Position numbers and translations under genes: made by a program. Below the pieces are notes generated by a model. The model ran no database searches. It was not told the DNA's origin and saw nothing but the letters and a program-made list of their open reading frames with translations. From Solidesulfovibrio sp. (lineage in GTDB: Bacteria > Desulfobacterota > Desulfovibrionia > Desulfovibrionales > Desulfovibrionaceae), in the NCBI RefSeq assembly GCF_038562415.1, contig NZ_JBCFBA010000015.1:62001-126000 (forward strand): 64,000 nt of DNA, in the 5' to 3' direction. Shown piece after piece: positions 15,604 to 26,526 of the stretch. Within the stretch, counting starts at the first letter, position 1; every line of letters begins with the position of its first letter.

Positions 15604-17988
15604 CTAGAACATCTGCTTGAGCAGGTCCTCGCCCTTGCCCAGGGGGGCGTTGGGATCGGTGAAAAAGGCCTTCTCCTGCTCCTCGTCCATGATGGCCATG
15701 GAGCCGCGCTCGGTGCCTTCCTTGAAGGCCATGGGCACGCCGTCCACCGTGCCCATGACGATGCCGGGCGGACGCGAGAAGTCCTCCACCGGATAGTCGT
15801 CCTCCACGGCCTTGCGGTAGGTGAGCCAAATGGGCAGGGCCGCCCGGCCGCCGGTCTCGCCCTTGCCCATGGGCTTGGGCTGGTCGAAGCCGATGTAGCA
15901 GCCGGTGAGCAGATAGGGCGAAAAGCCCATGAACCAGGCGTCCTGGAAGTCGTTGGTGGTGCCGGTCTTGCCGGCCAGGGGCCGGCCCAGGACCTTGGCC
16001 GCCGTGGCCGTGCCGGCCCGCACGACCTCCTTGAGCAGGCAGTCCATGATGTAGGCGGTCTGGGGCGAAAGGACCTGCTTGACCTCGGGCTTGTTGACGT
16101 AGATTTCCTCGCCCCAGGGGCTTTTCACGTCCAGGATGAAGCGGGGCTTGATGGTGGAGCCGTCCCGGGCGAAGGCCGAATAGGCCTGGATCATGTCCAG
16201 GAGGTTGACGGCCACCGCGCCCAGGCTCACCGGCAGGTACGGCACGAACTCGCCGCGAAGCCCCAGCTCCTGGGCCCGCTCCACGATCTTTTTCATGCCC
16301 ACCTGCTGGGCCACCCGCACCGTGACCAGGTTTTTGGACTTGGCCAGGGCCGAGCGGATGGTCATGGGGCCGCCGTAGTCGCCCTCGTAGTTGCCCGGCG
16401 ACCAGACCTGGCCGCTCCAGGGGTCGCGGTAGGAAAAGGGGCCGTCCATGACCACCGTGGCCGGGGTCATGCCGTTGTCCATGGCCGTGGAATAGACGAT
16501 GGGCTTAAACGAGGAGCCGGGCTGGCGAAAGGACTGGGTGGCCCGGTTGAACTGGCTTTTCTCGAAGGAAAAGCCGCCCACGCAGGCCAGCACCTCGCCC
16601 GTGCGCGGGTCCATGGACACGATGGCCCCCTCGATGCGCGGCTCGAGCTGCATGGCCAGCTTCCACACCGGCCGGCCGGGCTTGACCGAGGCCGGGGCCG
16701 GGGCGGGCTGGGCCGTCTTGGCCGCCTTGGCCTTGGCCGGCGGGGCGGGCGGGGCCGGGGTTTCGGCCGGCTTTTGCGCCGCGCCCTTGTCCGGCACGGC
16801 CAGGACCGAAGCCCAGACCAGGTCCCCGGGCTCGACCTTGCCCTTGGCGAAACTCATCTCCTCGGCCGGGATGAAGCCGTACTTGTCGCCGAAGCGCACC
16901 GTGGCCCCCTGCCCCGTGACCTCCTGGACCAGGGCCTTGACCCAGCGGCCGGGCACGAGCAGCGATTCCGGCACGTTGCTGCGGGCGAAAAATTCCTCGG
17001 CATGGTCCTTGTCCAGCTTTTCCAGGGCGGGCTTGTAGCCCCGGCGCTTCTCCGAGGCGACCAGGCCCTCGCGCAGGCCCCGCTCGGCCGCCTCCTGGTG
17101 CTTGAGGTCCACGGCGGCGCGCACGTGCAGGCCGCCGTTGTAGACCTGGTCCTCGCCGAAGCGGTCGATGAGCTCGCGGCGCACCTCTTCCAGGTAAAAC
17201 GGGGCCACTTCCCAGGACGGGTCGGGCATGCTTTTAAAAACCAGCGGCTCGGCCACGGCCGCGTCATGCTGGGCTTGCGTGATCCAGCCCTGGACCAGCA
17301 TGCGGCCGAGCACGTATTTCTGGCGGTTCTTGGCCGATTCGAAGTCCCGGAAGGGGCTGTAGCGGGTGGGGGCTTGCGGCAGGCCGGCCAGCAGGGCCGC
17401 CTGGGCGATGGTCAGGTCACCGACGTGGACGCCGAAATAGGTGCGGGCGGCCGCCTCCACGCCGTAAGCCCGCGAGCCCAGGTAGATCTGGTTCAGGTAG
17501 ATGGTGAGGATCTCGTCCTTGGTCAGGTACTTTTCCAGCCGGTAGGCCAGGATGGCTTCCTTGATCTTGCGCTTGTAGCTTTTTTCCGAGGAGAGCAGCA
17601 GGCGCTTGATGATCTGCTGGGTGATGGTGGAGCCGCCCTGCTTGATGCCGCCGCGCTGGAGGTTTTTTATCATGGCCCGGACAATGGCCGAGATGTCCAC
17701 GCCCTCGTGCTGGTAGAAGGTGGAGTCCTCGGCGGCCAGAAAGGCCTTGGGCAAAAATTCCGGCATCTCGGAGAGCGTCACCAGAAAGCGCTTTTCGGAA
17801 TAGAGGTAGCCCAGGACCTTGTTTTCCCGGGTGTAGATGGTGGTCACCAGCGGCGGGCGGTAATCGGTGATTTTCCGAAAGCTCGGCAAATCGCTGGACG
17901 CCCAGTAGTACAGGCCCACCAGCCCGGCCGCGGCGGTGATGGCGCCGACGACGGCCAGGAGGACGAAAAGGAGGAGCAGCTTTTTCAC
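15604..17988 (-). CDS. mrcA: Penicillin-binding protein 1A (bifunctional transglycosylase/transpeptidase)
   Basis: 794 residues. Polymerises and cross-links peptidoglycan at the periplasmic face of the inner membrane. Order: one N-terminal membrane anchor (KKLLLLFVLLAVVGAITAAA); GT51 domain with AAEDSTFYQHEGVD (catalytic Glu about 88) and GGSTITQQ; an OB-like/Pro-Ala-rich insert around 390-430; then transpeptidase motifs SSFK (about 492), SKN and KTGTT (about 673). The GTG at 17988 forms a GTGA overlap with the upstream YkgJ-like gene, which fixes the start despite a weak ribosome-binding site; the open frame itself runs further upstream. Confidence 0.95.
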   Translation of the reverse strand: MKKLLLLFVLLAVVGAITAAAGLVGLYYWASSDLPSFRKITDYRPPLVTTIYTRENKVLGYLYSEKRFLVTLSEMPEFLPKAFLAAEDSTFYQHEGVDISAIVRAMIKNLQRGGIKQGGSTITQQIIKRLLLSSEKSYKRKIKEAILAYRLEKYLTKDEILTIYLNQIYLGSRAYGVEAAARTYFGVHVGDLTIAQAALLAGLPQAPTRYSPFRDFESAKNRQKYVLGRMLVQGWITQAQHDAAVAEPLVFKSMPDPSWEVAPFYLEEVRRELIDRFGEDQVYNGGLHVRAAVDLKHQEAAERGLREGLVASEKRRGYKPALEKLDKDHAEEFFARSNVPESLLVPGRWVKALVQEVTGQGATVRFGDKYGFIPAEEMSFAKGKVEPGDLVWASVLAVPDKGAAQKPAETPAPPAPPAKAKAAKTAQPAPAPASVKPGRPVWKLAMQLEPRIEGAIVSMDPRTGEVLACVGGFSFEKSQFNRATQSFRQPGSSFKPIVYSTAMDNGMTPATVVMDGPFSYRDPWSGQVWSPGNYEGDYGGPMTIRSALAKSKNLVTVRVAQQVGMKKIVERAQELGLRGEFVPYLPVSLGAVAVNLLDMIQAYSAFARDGSTIKPRFILDVKSPWGEEIYVNKPEVKQVLSPQTAYIMDCLLKEVVRAGTATAAKVLGRPLAGKTGTTNDFQDAWFMGFSPYLLTGCYIGFDQPKPMGKGETGGRAALPIWLTYRKAVEDDYPVEDFSRPPGIVMGTVDGVPMAFKEGTERGSMAIMDEEQEKAFFTDPNAPLGKGEDLLKQMF

Positions 17989-18584
17989 GTGCCAAATCTC
18001 GCTGGGGAGGGAGTGACCGTCGGCATGCCTTCCCGGGGGGGCAGACCCCAGGCCAGGCGCAGTCGGCCATGCAGATCCCGTACCTGGGCTTCGGTCATAT
18101 CGAGCAGCGCGAGCATGCCGGCCACGGTGCGCCCTTCGCGGTGGACCAGGCAGGTCGTGGCGGCAAAGGCCGACACCCGTCCGGCGGCCATCCAGAACGG
18201 GAAGAGGCGGCAATAATACGGCCGCACCGGCCTTGGCAAGCCGCAGCCGTCGGCCCGCAGGAAGACGCACCGCCCCGAAGGGCCGGTCGACAGGCGCAAA
18301 TGGCGGCCGCCCGGCGGGAAAAGCGCCTCGACGGCCTGGCGCTCGCCCGGGAAAAGCCGGCGCAGGCTGGCCAGGAAGGAGGCGCCGTTGGCCTCGGGCG
18401 TGAACGTCCCGCGCGAAAGCCCGACCTGCTCCACGATGCGCTGCCGCTCCATTTCGGAAACGGGGAAGCACTGGTCCTCATGCCCGGGGGTCATCACGCA
18501 GCAGGTGGGGCCGACGGCGGCGCACCGGGCGCAACTGTCCGCCGCGGGCGCGCCCCGGGCCTTCCCCGGCCGATCCATGGACAT
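17985..18584 (-). CDS. YkgJ-family cysteine-cluster protein
   Basis: 199 residues from ATG 18584, which has GGAGGG 5 nt upstream; a longer in-frame start at 18614 is less likely. The family (CxxxCxxCC, UPF0153-like) is thought to bind zinc or an iron-sulfur cluster. Seen here: an N-terminal CARC...CC cluster, a central segment CVFLRADGCGLPRPVRPYYC and a later TTCLVH. The function of the family is not established. It overlaps the PBP1A gene by 4 nt, so the two are co-translated. Confidence 0.8.
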   Translation of the reverse strand: MSMDRPGKARGAPAADSCARCAAVGPTCCVMTPGHEDQCFPVSEMERQRIVEQVGLSRGTFTPEANGASFLASLRRLFPGERQAVEALFPPGGRHLRLSTGPSGRCVFLRADGCGLPRPVRPYYCRLFPFWMAAGRVSAFAATTCLVHREGRTVAGMLALLDMTEAQVRDLHGRLRLAWGLPPREGMPTVTPSPARFGT

Positions 18585-18725
18585 GCATACCCTCCCGGCG
18601 CGCGGCGCGGCCAAGCCCCGGCCCCGCGACGCCCGAGGGGTACATAATACCGCCCCCTCCGGCCGTAAAGCCCGGCCCGGTCGCCGGCCACCCCGCCGCG
18701 GCCGCTCTGCCGAGGCGCCGGCCGG

Positions 18726-18992
18726 CTACAGGCCGAGCTTTTCCACGGCCAATTCGGTCAGGCTCAGCCGGCCCTCGACCTCCTTGAGCAGCCCCAGGTG
18801 CACCAGGTCGCGCACCATGGGCTCCACCTGGGAGAAATGGCGCACCAGGGCCCGGCTGATGTCTTCCTCGGTGGCCGGGGGGTCGCAGGCGCGCAGGATG
18901 TCCCTGGCGGTCTGGGTCAGGGATCCGTCGGGCTTGATGGCGGCAATGCTTTCGTCGGCGTCGATACGCTGATCCCGCTCTTCGGGCGTCAT
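18726..18992 (-). CDS. Small winged-helix-like protein
   Basis: 88 residues, Asp/Glu-rich at the N-terminus, then DISRALVRHFSQVEPMVRDL and HLGLLKEVEGRLSLTELAVE, which looks like a winged-helix fold. It has no recognised family. Its ATG overlaps the peroxiredoxin stop (ATGA), so it is translated with that gene and may have a related role, which is unproven. Confidence 0.7.
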   Translation of the reverse strand: MTPEERDQRIDADESIAAIKPDGSLTQTARDILRACDPPATEEDISRALVRHFSQVEPMVRDLVHLGLLKEVEGRLSLTELAVEKLGL

Positions 18993-19642
18993 GACGTCTC
19001 CTTTGTGCGGTAATACCAGTCCGGGCCGGCCGCGCCGACGGCCGTGGCCCGTTCCGCGGCCATGGCCTGGGTGCGCGGCGGCGGAGCCAGGACAGGCTCG
19101 CCGGGCTTCCAGCCGGCCGGAGTGGCGACGCCGTGGGCGTCGGTGGTCTGAAGCGCCGTCACCAGGCGCACGATTTCGCCCACGTCGCGCCCCGTGGTCA
19201 TGGGGTAGGCCATGAAGGCCCGCACGACCTGGCGGTCGTCGATGACATAGGTCATGCGAACGGGTTCGTTGGGCGATTCGGCGGACATGCGCATGCCGTA
19301 GCGCCTGGCCATCTCGCCGGTGACGTCGGCAATCAGGGGAAAGTCGATGGTCACGCCGAACTTGTCCTCCAGGGAGCGCACCCAGGCGATGTGGGAGAAG
19401 ACCGAATCCACGGACAGCCCCAGCAGTTCGCAGCCAAGCGACTTGAGCTTGCCGCGGACCCCGGCGAAGGCGACCAGCTCCGAGGCGCACACGGGCGTGA
19501 AGTCCGCCGGGTGCGAAAAAAGCACCAGCCAGCTTCCCTGGAAATCCTCCAGGCGCAGGATGCCCTGGGTGGTTTCCGCCTCGAAATCCGGCGCCGGCTC
19601 GCCGAGGCGCGGCGTGGCCGGCAAAACGTCGCTCGCGGTCAT
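18989..19642 (-). CDS. Peroxiredoxin, 1-Cys (Prx6/AhpC) type
   Basis: 217 residues. Reduces hydrogen peroxide and organic peroxides in the cytoplasm. Peroxidatic Cys52 lies in the signature SHPADFTPVCASEL. The other Cys is in KSLGCELLG and there is no C-terminal VCP resolving motif, so this is a Prx6-like 1-Cys enzyme. The C-terminal arm ends GWKPGEPVL, as in Prx6 proteins. ATG 19642 follows AAGGAGCC. It is coupled to the small downstream protein by a 4-nt overlap. Confidence 0.92.
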   Translation of the reverse strand: MTASDVLPATPRLGEPAPDFEAETTQGILRLEDFQGSWLVLFSHPADFTPVCASELVAFAGVRGKLKSLGCELLGLSVDSVFSHIAWVRSLEDKFGVTIDFPLIADVTGEMARRYGMRMSAESPNEPVRMTYVIDDRQVVRAFMAYPMTTGRDVGEIVRLVTALQTTDAHGVATPAGWKPGEPVLAPPPRTQAMAAERATAVGAAGPDWYYRTKETS

Positions 19643-19764
19643 GGAGGCTCCTTGTCGGTCGTGCGGCACGGCCTGTACGCCCAAGGTATCGCCGCTTCGC
19701 CGGCCGGCGTCAAGAGCCGGCGCCCCGCCCCATTCCCGAGCCTGAAAGGAGGAATCCGCCGGGC

Positions 19765-22422
19765 TCAGTGCAGGGCGCACAGGTCGTCGGACAGGCGGTG
19801 CATGAGCGCCGCCTCGATCTCCCCGGCCTGTTCGGGGTCCTCCACGCGCCGGCCGTCGGCGCCGCGCACGTAGAACACGTCGCGCACCCGGCCGGCCGGG
19901 GTCATGACCTTGGCCAGGTGCGTCTCCAGGCGCAGCTCGTGCAGCGTGCGGGCGATGTCGTAGAGCAGCCCCACCCGGTCGTCGCAGGCGACCTCGATGA
20001 CGGAAAAAAGGTCCGAGGCCCGGTTGTTCAGGGAAACCACCGGCGGGTTGCGCGGCCCGGCCACGGCCGGGCCGGACAACAGCGAGGCCCGCTTGCGGGC
20101 CAGGCGGTAGGCCAGGAAGAGCTTGCCGGAAAGCGCGTAGCGGATGGCCCGGGCCACCCGGGCGAAGACCTCGTCGGCATAGAGCACGTCGGGCGGATTG
20201 GCCGTGCGCAGCGACAGGATGGTCACGCCGTCGTCCCAGACGAACACGTCGGCCTCGTGGATGGACAGGTCGTGCAGGGCCAGGGCCCCGGCCACCGTCG
20301 GGAAAAGCCCCCGGACATGGCGGCCGGCCACGGTCACCTGGAAGCCCGCGCCGCCGGACAGGGCCTCGTTGGCCACGGCCACCACGTCCCGGCCGCCGCC
20401 CTCCCGGTTGCTCGGCCGCATGCGGCGCCCCTCGGCCTCGGCCGCGTCGAGCTCGGAAAGCAGGCGCAAGTGGGCCAGGATGGTTTCCGGCGTCTCCACC
20501 ACGAGGTAGCGCGGCGGCATGGCCAGCAGGGCCTTCTCCAGGGCCTCGGGGTCCAGGCGGCCCCGGGCCGCCTCCCGGAGCCGGTCGCGGGTGGCCAGCA
20601 TGACCCGGGCGTCGCCCCGGCCGAAAAGCCGGCCCTGCTCGATGACCGCGCGCACCTTGCCGGCCAGGTCGTAGACCAGGGACTCCTTCCAGGCCGTCCA
20701 GGCCTGCGGCCCGGTGGCCAGGCCGTCGCAGCGGGCAAGGAGCGTGAGCATGTCGAGCCGTTCCACCGTGGCCACGCGCGAAGCCACCCGGGCCACCACG
20801 TCGCGGTCGGCCAGGTCGCGGCCGGTGGCCGTCTCGGGCAGCAGCAAATGTTCGCGCACGAGCGCGGCCACGGCATGGCGCGCCTCGGGCGGGGCGGACA
20901 GGCGGCCGAGCATGGTCTCGGCCAGTTCGGCCCCCTTTTCGGCGTGGCCGCCGCCCAGGCCCTTGCCCACGTCGTGCAGCAGCGCCCCCCAGAACACGAG
21001 CTCCGGCCGGGGCAGGCCCGCCAAGAGACGGCGGGCGCGCGCGTCGCCGCCGCCGGCGCGCATTTCGGCCAGAAGGCGCACCGCCTCCAGGCTGTGCCGG
21101 CCCACGGGATGGACGTGGTAGATGTCGAAGGCCACGATGTCCTCGACCCGGGCGAATTCCGGCAAGGCCGCCCGCAACAGCCCCGTGGCCATGACCGCGT
21201 CCATGGCCGCCCCGGTGGGGTCGGCCAGCATGAGCCCGCCCAGGCCCTCGAAAAGCAGCCGCCCGGTGCGCGGCGACACGTCGGCCAGCCGGGACAGCTC
21301 CTCGGCCAGGCCCCGCAAGCGGCGCAACGTCTCGTGGGACGGGGGGAGCCCGGACGCGGCGCAGGCGAACAGCAGGTCGAAAACGGCCTCCATGGCCGCG
21401 GCGTCGGACAGGCCCGGGGCAAAGCGCAAGCCCTCGGGCGCCCGCTCCACGCCGGCGGCCACGGGCACGGCCGGGGCGGCCAGGTCGATGGCCCCCAGCG
21501 CCCCGGCCAGAAGCGGCCAGGCCGACAGGCGCAGGGCCTTGATGTCGGCCATGCGGCGCAGCAGTCGCGCGAGGTACCGTTCCACCCCGGCCCGGTCGCC
21601 CCGCTGGCCGAAGCCCATGGCCTCGGCCAGGCGCTCCTGGAACTCGAAATAGAGCTTGTCGTTTTTGCGGCCGCACAGCCGGTGCAGGTGGACCCGGGAA
21701 AAAAGCACGAAGGCGACGTCGCCGGCCAGGGCCTCCAGTTCCGGGGCGAGGGTGGCCGCGTCGCCGTCGCGGCCGGCGTCCAGGGCCAGCAGCCAGCGGA
21801 CCTGATGGGCGTCGCGCAGGCCGCCCAGGCCGTTTTTGAGGTTGGGTTCGAGCATGCCCCCGGCGTCGCCGTAGGTCGTCTTGCGGCCCTCGTTGGCCGA
21901 CTCCAGCCAGCGGGCGAAATCGGCGCCCCGTTCGGGATAGACCTCCCGGCCCAGGGCGGCGGTCAGGCCCTCGCAGACCGACAGGTCGCCGGCCAAAAAC
22001 CGCAGGTCGAGAAAGGAGGCCAACACCTGGTGGTCGCCCCGGGCCAGGTCCAGGCATTCGCGGATGGCCCGCACGCCGTGGCCCAGGTCCACGCCCAGGT
22101 CCCACAAGGGGAAAAACAGGAACCGGGCCAGCTCGGGCGCGTCGCCCGGGGCCTCGCCGCCGTAGACGACCAGCACGTCGATGTCCGAGGCCGGGCACAG
22201 CTCGCGCCGGCCGTAGCCGCCCACGGCCACCAGGGCGAAGGTGGCCGAAACGGGCGCCGTGGCCCGGTATTCGTCCAGCCGGTCGCGGAAATAACGGTCG
22301 TAGACGTCGGACAGGGCGGACACGTAGGCCACGTCCACCTGCCCGGCGGCCAGGGCCGTGTCGAGCAGGGCCTTGCCCTCGACGAGCAGGGCGGCGCTTT
22401 GCGGCCTGTCGGTTGCGGCCAT
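19765..22422 (-). CDS. glnD: [Protein-PII] uridylyltransferase/uridylyl-removing enzyme
   Basis: 885 residues. Senses glutamine and adds or removes UMP on PII. Domains in order: nucleotidyltransferase (VAVGGYGRRELCPASDIDVL, residues about 66-85), a helical linker, HD hydrolase (LLHDVGKGLGGGHAEKG, about 480), and two C-terminal ACT domains (GLFPTVAGALALHDLSIHEA; GLLYDIARTLHELRLETHLA). All catalytic motifs look intact. It lies 103 bp downstream of glnB on the same strand. With amt-glnB it forms a complete local ammonium-sensing set. Confidence 0.94.
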   Translation of the reverse strand: MAATDRPQSAALLVEGKALLDTALAAGQVDVAYVSALSDVYDRYFRDRLDEYRATAPVSATFALVAVGGYGRRELCPASDIDVLVVYGGEAPGDAPELARFLFFPLWDLGVDLGHGVRAIRECLDLARGDHQVLASFLDLRFLAGDLSVCEGLTAALGREVYPERGADFARWLESANEGRKTTYGDAGGMLEPNLKNGLGGLRDAHQVRWLLALDAGRDGDAATLAPELEALAGDVAFVLFSRVHLHRLCGRKNDKLYFEFQERLAEAMGFGQRGDRAGVERYLARLLRRMADIKALRLSAWPLLAGALGAIDLAAPAVPVAAGVERAPEGLRFAPGLSDAAAMEAVFDLLFACAASGLPPSHETLRRLRGLAEELSRLADVSPRTGRLLFEGLGGLMLADPTGAAMDAVMATGLLRAALPEFARVEDIVAFDIYHVHPVGRHSLEAVRLLAEMRAGGGDARARRLLAGLPRPELVFWGALLHDVGKGLGGGHAEKGAELAETMLGRLSAPPEARHAVAALVREHLLLPETATGRDLADRDVVARVASRVATVERLDMLTLLARCDGLATGPQAWTAWKESLVYDLAGKVRAVIEQGRLFGRGDARVMLATRDRLREAARGRLDPEALEKALLAMPPRYLVVETPETILAHLRLLSELDAAEAEGRRMRPSNREGGGRDVVAVANEALSGGAGFQVTVAGRHVRGLFPTVAGALALHDLSIHEADVFVWDDGVTILSLRTANPPDVLYADEVFARVARAIRYALSGKLFLAYRLARKRASLLSGPAVAGPRNPPVVSLNNRASDLFSVIEVACDDRVGLLYDIARTLHELRLETHLAKVMTPAGRVRDVFYVRGADGRRVEDPEQAGEIEAALMHRLSDDLCALH

Positions 22423-22525
22423 AGCATTTCTCCGGTTCTCGCACGCAAAAACCGGGGAGAAGCGTAGGTGCTCCCCCCCGGTACGGTGCGGTTGTCTTTG
22501 CGGCGGGAACGCGTCCCGGGAAGGC

Positions 22526-24102
<1,577 letters not shown>

Positions 24103-24373
24103 GGTTCCCCCCTCTTGTAACGTTTTTGTCGAATCAACCCTTGCCGACGTCGCGTCTCCACCCGCCCGTCCGGCGGGCCCCGTCGCCTTGCCCAGCGGTG
24201 GGGCCACCTTTCGCGGGACGGCACGACGGCTTTTTTTCTAAAGCGAAGTTAACACTTTTGCAACAACAAAAATCACCCGCCCGTCACAACCCCGTTTCCC
24301 GCCGTCCCCCCTGGCGAGCCGGGCCGTCTTGGGGTAGGCTTTCCCCGCAAGCAGTCCCCCTCGGAGCCGGGCC

Positions 24374-25891
24374 ATGACCGACAAAAAAGCAAAAATACTT
24401 GTGGTCGAGGACGATGACGACGTGCGCCGGGCCATCGGCCTGTGGCTGGCCGGTTCGGGCTATGCGGTCGTCGAGGCCGGGGACGGACAGGCCGGGCTCG
24501 ACCTGACCCGGCGGGAAAAACCCGAGGCCGTGCTCCTGGACCTGCGCCTGCCGGTCCTCGACGGCTTCGAGGTTCTGGCCGCCCTGGCCCGCGAGGGCGG
24601 CCAGCCGCCGCCGGTGATCGTCATCTCCGGCCAGGACGAGATCGCCGGCGTCATCCAGGCCTTCCGCATGGGCGCGGCGGACTACCTGCAAAAGCCCATC
24701 CTCAGCTTCGACCTGCTGGGCCATGCCCTGGAGGCGGTCCTGGAACGGCGGATGCTGTCGCGGGCCGTGCGCCTGGCCGAGATGCGCTACTTCAACCTGG
24801 TCCAGAACCTGCCCCTGCTGGTCTTCGTCCTGGACGCCTCGGGCAACCTGGCCTTCATCAACAAGTTCTGCCGCTCGCTTCTGGGCTATTCCCGGGGCGA
24901 GGCCCTCACCGAACAGGACTGGCTGCTGACCCGGGTCCACCCCGACGACCGGCAGCGGGTGGACGAACTGTTGCGGCGAAGCTTCTCGCCCAGGGAGCGG
25001 GCCCGCACCGAGGAATGCCGGCTGCTGCACAAAAACGGGGCCACCATCCACGCCCTGCTGCGGGCCATCCCCTCGGCCCGGGCCGGCGGCGACGGCCAGG
25101 CCCCGGCCATCGAGGGCATCGTCGTGGACATCACCGACCGGGTGGAACTGGAGCGTTTCGTGGTCCAGGAGGAAAAGCTCAAAACGCTGGGCGCCATCTC
25201 GGCCGAGGTGGCCCACGAGATACGCAATCCGCTGTTTTCCATCGCCGGCTTCGCCCACCGCCTCCAGGCCAGGCTGCCCGAAAACCGCGAGGCGGCCATC
25301 ATCCTGTCCGAGGCCCGGCGCCTGGAGGACATCCTCGACCGCATCAGCACCTACCTGCACCCGGTGGACCTGCGGCCGCGCCAATGCGCCTTAAACGCCA
25401 TCGTGTCCGCGGCCGTGGACTTCCTGGCCCCGGAATTCTCCGCCCGGGACGTGTCCGCCCAGGCACGCCTGGCCGCCGGGCTGCCGGATCTGCAACTCGA
25501 TCCGGACCTGCTCACCCAAGTGGTCACGAGCCTGCTGCGCTACGCCGCCCGCCGCCTGCCCGAAGGCGGGCAGGTGTCGCTCACCTCCTCGCGCCACGCC
25601 CGGTTCGTCCACCTCGACGTGGCCTTCGCCGCCGCCGCGCCCATCCCCGAGCCGGAGCTGGTCTTCCTGCCTTTCCTGGAGGGCGAGGAGCGCAGCGGGC
25701 TGCCGCTGTCCCACCGCATCGTGAAAAACATGGGCGGCTCCCTGACCTTTTCCCAGATCGCCGGCGAGGCCGTCTTCACGGTGCAGTTTCCGCTGGGGCC
25801 GCTGACCGAGCCCCTGCCCCCGGCCGAGGACCCGGACTGGGACGGCGACGAGGACGACGCCGGTCCGGCGCCGGGCGGGGGCACGGCGTGA
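24374..25891 (+). CDS. Response regulator-PAS-histidine kinase fusion with degraded ATPase domain
   Basis: 505 residues. Receiver domain (ILVVEDDDDVRRA, phospho-acceptor Asp in VLLDLRLP near 56), PAS domain (about 135-255) and HisKA with an intact H-box (EVAHEIRNPLFSIAGFAHRL, His about 281). The C-terminal ATPase-like domain has lost key residues. The N-box reads VVTSLLRYAARR, with Ser and Tyr where the two conserved Asn should be. The DxGxG motif reads DVAFAAAAP, and the G-box is reduced to ERSGLPLSHR. It may therefore accept phosphate rather than make it. It is divergent from amt and overlaps the FkbM gene by 4 nt. Confidence 0.87.
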   Translation: MTDKKAKILVVEDDDDVRRAIGLWLAGSGYAVVEAGDGQAGLDLTRREKPEAVLLDLRLPVLDGFEVLAALAREGGQPPPVIVISGQDEIAGVIQAFRMGAADYLQKPILSFDLLGHALEAVLERRMLSRAVRLAEMRYFNLVQNLPLLVFVLDASGNLAFINKFCRSLLGYSRGEALTEQDWLLTRVHPDDRQRVDELLRRSFSPRERARTEECRLLHKNGATIHALLRAIPSARAGGDGQAPAIEGIVVDITDRVELERFVVQEEKLKTLGAISAEVAHEIRNPLFSIAGFAHRLQARLPENREAAIILSEARRLEDILDRISTYLHPVDLRPRQCALNAIVSAAVDFLAPEFSARDVSAQARLAAGLPDLQLDPDLLTQVVTSLLRYAARRLPEGGQVSLTSSRHARFVHLDVAFAAAAPIPEPELVFLPFLEGEERSGLPLSHRIVKNMGGSLTFSQIAGEAVFTVQFPLGPLTEPLPPAEDPDWDGDEDDAGPAPGGGTA

Positions 25892-26523
25892 GCCGCGAGG
25901 CCTGGCTCGACCGGCTCACCGCCCTGCCCCTGCCGCCGGCGCCCGTCATCGTGGACGGCGGGGCCAACAAGGGCAATGTGGCCGCCCGGCTGCTGGCCGC
26001 CTTTCCCGGGGCGCGCCTCGAGGCCTTCGAGCCCCAGCCGCGCCTGGCCCGCAAGCTGTCCAAGCGCTTCGCCGACGACGCCCGGGTGCGCGTCCACGCC
26101 CTGGCGCTGGGCGAGGCGCCGGCCGTGCTTTCCCTTTCGGTCATGAGCCGCCCGACCCTGTCGTCGCTGCTGCCGCCCACGGGCATCCGCGACAAATACG
26201 CCGGCCAGGCCCTGGCCGTGACCGACACCCTCGACGTGCCGGTGGCCCGCCTGGACGCGGTCCTTTCCCGGGCCGACGTGGTGAAGCTCGATTTGCAGGG
26301 CTACGAGTTGCCGGCGCTTCGCGGCGCGACAGGGCTGCTTCGCGGGGTGGCGGCCGTCGTGGCCGAGGCGGCGCTCGTCCCGTTGTACGCCGGACAGGCG
26401 TTGTTGCCGGAACTGGAGGCCTTTTTGGGGGAATTCGGATTGGCCCTGGACGGGGTCTACGAATGCTTCCGGGACGGGGACGGACGGATCGTCTCCGGGG
26501 ACGCGCTGTTTCGCCGCGCCTAG
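25888..26523 (+). CDS. FkbM-family methyltransferase
   Basis: 211 residues. A SAM-dependent O-methyltransferase of the FkbM type, often acting on glycans or lipids. Seen: SAM-binding VIVDGGANKGNVAARLL, the acidic strand LEAFEPQP, and the family hallmark VVKLDLQGYELPALRG. The start GTG at 25888 overlaps the upstream TGA (GTGA). It ends only 3 bp before a convergent glycosyltransferase gene, consistent with a glycan-modification neighbourhood, but the substrate is unknown. Confidence 0.87.
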   Translation: MSREAWLDRLTALPLPPAPVIVDGGANKGNVAARLLAAFPGARLEAFEPQPRLARKLSKRFADDARVRVHALALGEAPAVLSLSVMSRPTLSSLLPPTGIRDKYAGQALAVTDTLDVPVARLDAVLSRADVVKLDLQGYELPALRGATGLLRGVAAVVAEAALVPLYAGQALLPELEAFLGEFGLALDGVYECFRDGDGRIVSGDALFRRA

Positions 26524-26526
26524 GCC

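Noticed and set aside
15334-18216. 960-codon open frame on the plus strand
   Set aside because: Antisense shadow of the PBP1A gene.
19768-22467. 899-codon open frame on the plus strand
   Set aside because: Antisense shadow of glnD.
24103-24373. Possible sigma54 promoter upstream of amt
   Set aside because: GGCACG occurs at about 24220 on the plus strand but the matching TTGC element at proper spacing is missing, and it points away from amt.
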